Shown here in pieces: positions 47,408 to 50,342 of a stretch of 50,342 nt of DNA (within the stretch, counting starts at the first letter, position 1; each line of letters starts with the position of its first letter). Source of the DNA: an uncultured Verrucomicrobiales bacterium (lineage in GTDB: Bacteria > Verrucomicrobiota > Verrucomicrobiia > Verrucomicrobiales > Akkermansiaceae); NCBI GenBank assembly GCA_937934595.1, contig CALGZA010000024.1, forward strand, positions 1 to 50,342. Reading direction: 5' to 3'. The notes beneath the pieces were generated by a model. It was not told where the DNA came from. It searched no databases and saw only the letters and a program-made list of their open reading frames with translations. The position numbers and the translations under genes were made by a program.

Positions 47408-47614
47408 CATTTGAACTGTTAGAATGGATTGATAGCACAACAAGATAGCAAGCCTAGCAAGGCAAGAGGAAAGCGCATAGTGGACTATGCAACTGACGAA
47501 TAACGAGGCTAATCTTGATATATTGTTTTGCTCTTCAAAAAAATCAGCTCTGCTGCTGTGTCCAAATGCATTGAAACTACTATCAGCCCAGAATAACTGT
47601 GAAAATGGTAGTAT
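47408..47614. repeat. Dispersed non-coding repeat, copy B
   Basis: About 207 bases are closely similar to copy A. B lacks part of the internal AGTAGCA tandem stretch of A and has AATCAGCTCTGCTGCTG as in partial copy C at 8641. It lies about 255 bases upstream of the rpsA start. Thus A and B bracket rpsA as direct repeats with their outer ends about 2.5 kb apart. I see no transposase, target-site duplication or conserved ORF. Confidence 0.92.
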
Positions 47615-47952
47615 GCCCTACAACAGCTAAATCAGACATAAAATCACCCCCAAAAAAAATATTTAACACCCTGACACTCCAAACACCATCACATCACAGC
47701 CAAGTCAAACCTCAAACTTGCCAAACAACCTTGCTGTTCAGCAAGTGGACACCCCGTCACCCGCTAAAAGCCATTAAAGAAGTCTCAACACGTAGTAAAT
47801 CACTGAGGCTAATGCACCAAATTAAAATCGCATAACTAACATCACCGAGAGCCCATTCACCAAGCGCTCGTCCAACAACGGATAACTTTCATGCGGAGCT
47901 AACGCCCCGATAGAAAGCTATCTTTGGGTTTCACTGCTTTTATTATTTTTGC
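47615..47952. other. Gene-free stretch with a possible cassette-end motif
   Basis: I see no convincing gene here. The only open frame (47599-47835, plus) looks like chance. On the minus strand GTTGGAC (47870-47876) fits the GTTRRRY core of integron attC sites and lies about 80 bases after the stop of the gene at 47953; the paired RYYYAAC half is not convincing. It marks the change from the A/C-rich plus-strand composition to a more balanced one. Confidence 0.3.
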
Positions 47953-48264
47953 TTAGTCTGAGATTCGGTCTTTGATCAGATCTCTATTTAGTTTAGTATA
48001 TTTAGTGAGAATTTGATTAGTTTGGTTCATCATATGATAATAAAACGAGAATGTAAGAAACATTCCAGAGAAACATATTAGGAGGTCACAAAGTCCTTGA
48101 ATGTAGCCTAACTTAGATAAATACATTCCGCAAATAACCAGAGTTGTTCCGATAAGGAAAAATATGACCTTCTTTCTGTTATTTGATCTAGCGACATCTT
48201 CAGGATTATCAAACAGCTTTTCTAGCTGCATAATTAGTTGATTCTCTAGTTTGGGATTCTGCAT
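47953..48264 (-). CDS. Small unknown membrane protein
   Basis: This 103-residue protein has a polar, acidic N-terminus (about 1-30), two transmembrane helices (VIFFLIGTTLVICGMYL and LLICFSGMFLTFSFYY) with a short loop, and a basic C-terminus ending LIKDRISD. No family is recognised. Small orphan membrane proteins on the minus strand, each separated by about 100 bases or more, are what gene cassettes often encode, but this is inference. No neighbouring partner is evident. Confidence 0.6.
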   Translation of the reverse strand: MQNPKLENQLIMQLEKLFDNPEDVARSNNRKKVIFFLIGTTLVICGMYLSKLGYIQGLCDLLICFSGMFLTFSFYYHMMNQTNQILTKYTKLNRDLIKDRISD

Positions 48265-48419
48265 GTTATTTTTAAGCTAGATTCTATGGCTGAAGCTCAT
48301 CGTGAGCCAAGCCTTGGTGAATAAAAATGATGAGCTTAGGGTTTCCGTGGGCTATCTCTCTGACACGAGGTCGGAGAGACATATCCAACATATTAACGTT
48401 ATTAATACCTAAATTCATC

Positions 48420-48840
48420 ATGAAAGAAATATACTACATCGGTCTAGGCGTGCACAAGGACACAATTGCAATCGCATCAATAAAATCTAATTCACGCGCA
48501 GAGGCCACCTATCACAGCACTTGTGGTGGTAGCAATGCAGCAGTAGAAAGAGCACTGCGAAAGCTTGCAAAAAAGCTAGGCGTAAAACTACAAGATCTCA
48601 AAGTCTGCTATGATGCTGGCCCCACTGGGTTCATTCTAGGTCGCAGACTCATCCAGCTTGGCGTTGAATGCGTGCTCTGCTCACCATCTAAAACAGAACG
48701 TAAGCCAGGCGAAAAAATAAAAACCGATAAACGCGATGCCCAGAAACTAGCTAAGCTCTTCAAAAACGGCGACATCACCCCCGGTTAGAATCCCACCAGA
48801 ACTTTACGAAGCTGTTAGAGATGTTTGCCGTATAAATATT
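48420..48840 (+). pseudogene. IS110-family transposase fragment, multiply damaged
   Basis: The frame starts at ATG 48420 and encodes the N-terminal half of a DEDD recombinase: YYIGLGVHKDTIAIA, KVCYDAGPTGFILGRRL, IKTDKRDAQKLAKLF. The first catalytic Asp of the GLDVHK-type motif is Gly here (GGC for GAC). After GDITP the frame runs into a stop (48786-48788), while the next frame continues with RIPPELYEAVRDVCR, the expected sequence. A single extra base near 48781 has therefore shifted the frame. The rest of the protein is missing beyond about 48835. It is non-functional. Upstream bases 48327-48419 are open but not part of the protein. Confidence 0.9.
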
Positions 48841-48900
48841 GTATGTCTTATTATTTTAATGCTAAGAAAGCACTAGAACAGCCTACAGGAAAGTAAGTCT

Positions 48901-49020
48901 GACACATTGAAACCGCCGTGCTACACTGCCAACATCAACCACGCAGTCACTCCGCAGAGTCCCCTGGCAAATCCGTATGGCCGGTGGTGTGGGGGGTGGC
49001 GGTTAGAACCCGTTACCTAC
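48901..49020 (+). other. Hairpin resembling a group II intron 3' end
   Basis: The stretch holds CCGTATGGCCGGTGGTGTGG, then a stem GGTGGCGG/CCGTTACC (with two G-U pairs) and CTACCCGATT. This pattern resembles the 3' end (domains V-VI) of bacterial group II introns as I remember them. No reverse-transcriptase ORF lies upstream, so if real it is a relic. Confidence 0.35.
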
Positions 49021-49040
49021 CCGATTAGTCTTATGTAATT

Positions 49041-49424
49041 TTAAGTATAAGTGGATGCTAAAACACCACTACACCAGTCATCATAAGTAAAACTCGTTGG
49101 TTCCTCCATAAGATTTGCAACTCTTTTACGAAATAGTGCCAATAGTATTGCAGAATGTGCCTTTGTTACCGATAGAACATAATTAACTCGATTCACGGTC
49201 TTTTCCGAAACACCTTGTCGAACACTGTGACCGATCGTGAAATAAAGAAGATGTAAAAAATAATCCGCCTTGGGACAATGATCATCAGCCGCTAATTTTG
49301 CATATAGCTCTTCATATGGAAGATCATGAATGATTATATCCCAATCCTGCACTGGCTCGGACGCCTTTGCATCATACGCCCACTGCTTGATCAAATCTTC
49401 TGATGGATTGTACCACTTAGACAT
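49041..49424 (-). CDS. Small soluble protein of unknown function
   Basis: This 127-residue cytoplasmic-looking protein has no signal peptide or membrane helix. It is rich in Trp, Tyr and His (MSKWYNPSEDLIKQW, ADYFLHLLYFTIGHSV) and ends TYDDWCSGVLAS. I recognise no family. It is predicted mostly helical. The gene stands alone on the minus strand in the accessory tail, upstream of the hairpin at 48901. A cassette or immunity-type origin is possible but unproven. Confidence 0.6.
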   Translation of the reverse strand: MSKWYNPSEDLIKQWAYDAKASEPVQDWDIIIHDLPYEELYAKLAADDHCPKADYFLHLLYFTIGHSVRQGVSEKTVNRVNYVLSVTKAHSAILLALFRKRVANLMEEPTSFTYDDWCSGVLASTYT

Positions 49425-49569
49425 ATGACAAATTTAGACTAACGATAGAGCGCACACACGGCGTCCAACGTCAACAGACTCGTGGATACGATAAAATAAA
49501 TCAAGGCTAAAACCTTTCAAACTCGCGATATAAAGCCGTTGTCGTGACGCGTCTTGTTCGGTCTTGGGC
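49425..49569 (-). other. Candidate attC-like recombination site
   Basis: Between two minus-strand orphan genes, the minus strand contains GTTGGAC (49463-49469), which fits the GTTRRRY core of integron attC sites. An imperfect partner ACCGAAC lies near the upstream gene's stop, and the arms share only short complementary blocks (ACGCGT versus ACTCGT). The same heptamer occurs 80 bases after the stop at 47953. The evidence is suggestive only. Confidence 0.25.
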
Positions 49570-49935
49570 CTATGCAACCCAAACAGCTTTACCTTCACGA
49601 ATAGCGTATTGAGTTGCTGTCAAGATGTTCCCAAACCGAAATTGAAGGCCTTCAACATCAATGCCTAGTTCAACACTGATTTCGGGAATAACGTCAATAA
49701 GACGCTCTAATTCCTTGCGAAATAGTATAAGATCTCCGCCGAAAATGAACAAATCTTCAGCAAAAAGCTTCGGCAAGAATACAGCCCCTCTAGATATTAG
49801 CGCATCAGAACCATACACCTTATGTCGCCACGATTCGAAACCCGCAAGATCGCTTCCGTCTTTAGGATATGGGTCTTGGTTAGTGATCTCTCCAGTTACA
49901 GGATCTATAGATGTAGTAGTGACTGATAGGGACAT
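49570..49935 (-). CDS. Small unknown protein
   Basis: This 121-residue protein of no recognised family has a polar N-terminus (MSLSVTTTSIDPVTGEITN), a helical middle (FRKELERLIDVIPEISVEL) and a beta C-terminus ending IREGKAVWVA. There is no signal peptide. It sits closest to the putative recombinase, in the position of the first cassette if this is an integron. A role as an immunity or orphan cassette protein cannot be told from sequence. Confidence 0.6.
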   Translation of the reverse strand: MSLSVTTTSIDPVTGEITNQDPYPKDGSDLAGFESWRHKVYGSDALISRGAVFLPKLFAEDLFIFGGDLILFRKELERLIDVIPEISVELGIDVEGLQFRFGNILTATQYAIREGKAVWVA

Positions 49936-50239
49936 TTTTTTGACCGAACAGTATTAGATCACTCCCCCTGATGTGATATCACATCTTAAGCTGGTTGCTA
50001 GTCGTAAGGTAGTGGTTTTCGTTTTGATACTATAAAGAATAAAGGTTTGAAGCTACTTGGCAAGTATTTATTATGGACTTTAATTTCATCTTTAATTATT
50101 AATAGTTACTCTTTCTTAATGAATTGATATCAGGTATTTTTCAACACGGTTGATATCACTTGTTTAGGGAAAATTAAATTTATAGATGATCGAAAGATGA
50201 CGATTTATGTTTTCATATGAACATATCGTGGTATTTTAT
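49936..50239. promoter_or_regulatory. Regulatory-looking region with palindromes before the recombinase
   Basis: This gene-free stretch is T- and G-rich on the plus strand, unlike the rest of the window. It contains the palindrome TGATATCA three times (within GTGATATCAC at 49973-49982, and at 50125-50132 and 50151-50158). A 10-bp inverted repeat ATGAACATAT/ATATGTTCAT (50217-50226 and 50238-50247) straddles the start of the next gene. They may be operators. An attI site would lie here if this is an integron. Confidence 0.4.
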
Positions 50240-50342
50240 ATGTTCATGAGAACAATTGTGAATTGGAGGGATGATTTGGAGTCGTCTAGAGATTTAAGGG
50301 AAAATGAAAAACAGGCTTATGGGTTTCTTATTTCCTGGTTCG
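50240..50342 (+). CDS. Probable tyrosine recombinase/integrase, N-terminal fragment
   Basis: An open plus-strand frame from ATG 50240 continues to the window edge (34 codons). The segment VNWRDDLESSRDLRENEKQA followed by YGFLISWF resembles the start of the SAM-like N-terminal DNA-binding domain of tyrosine recombinases (helix with W, then an aromatic Y---ISW helix). The catalytic R-H-R-Y domain lies outside the window, so the call rests on few residues. A second ATG (50246) is possible. It is divergent from the small minus-strand genes, the geometry expected of an integron integrase and its array. Codons are G/T-ending, opposite to plus-strand genes further left. Confidence 0.4.
   Translation, partial: MFMRTIVNWRDDLESSRDLRENEKQAYGFLISWF

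Noticed and set aside
47599-47835. 78-residue plus-strand ORF
   Set aside because: Its composition is chance-like, it begins inside repeat B and has no recognisable motif.
48327-48419. Upstream extension of the IS110 fragment
   Set aside because: Homology to DEDD transposases begins at MKEIYY (48420); the upstream part is the element's leader.

Overview
The window looks like chromosomal DNA of a Verrucomicrobiota bacterium, probably a marine relative of Rubritalea or Akkermansia. The evidence is a Verru_Chthon cassette A-type protein with a prepilin-like leader, several secreted sialate O-acetylesterase (SASA)-type proteins, a sulfatase, a PL14-like lyase, a YdjY-domain protein, a DUF6288-like lipoprotein and a SHD1-like C-terminal domain. 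Housekeeping genes (gltB, prfC, rpsA, an rluA-type gene, yehS, a ROK sugar kinase) show that it is chromosome and not a plasmid. I could run no searches; all family calls are by eye.

Layout. 1-10.1 kb: a truncated gene, a secreted esterase, a sulfatase, gltB with a strong terminator, and a membrane protein. 10.2-15.3 kb: a pseudouridine synthase, then a rearranged patch with three paralogous secreted proteins, a decayed ISAs1-type transposase, a CAP-domain lipoprotein and a duplicated fragment of that CAP gene. 15.3-23 kb: a plus-strand run of esterase, membrane-fused spermidine-synthase-like protein, secreted protein, second esterase and secreted cyclophilin. 23-28.2 kb: ROK kinase, prfC, a secreted protein, yehS and a 3'-5' exonuclease. 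28.3-37.8 kb: a double-domain esterase, a secreted TIM-barrel isomerase, a secreted unknown, the large Verru_Chthon A-like protein and a YdjY protein. 37.8-45 kb: a DUF6288-like lipoprotein, a second membrane-fused spermidine-synthase-like protein and a PL14-like lyase. 45.1-47.6 kb: rpsA between two direct copies of a ~210-bp non-coding repeat. 47.9-50.3 kb: an accessory tail with small minus-strand unknown genes, an IS110 remnant, a hairpin like a group II intron 3' end and the start of a plus-strand gene resembling a tyrosine recombinase. This tail could be the edge of a chromosomal integron.

Functionally, much of the window makes exported proteins that would act on sulfated or acetylated polysaccharide (esterases, sulfatase, lyase, isomerase). 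They are scattered rather than arranged in one utilisation operon. Two genome-scale signals stand out. The plus strand is very rich in A and C whichever way genes point, and this weakens in the insertions and turns to G/T at the extreme right end. Also, almost no start codon has a Shine-Dalgarno sequence.
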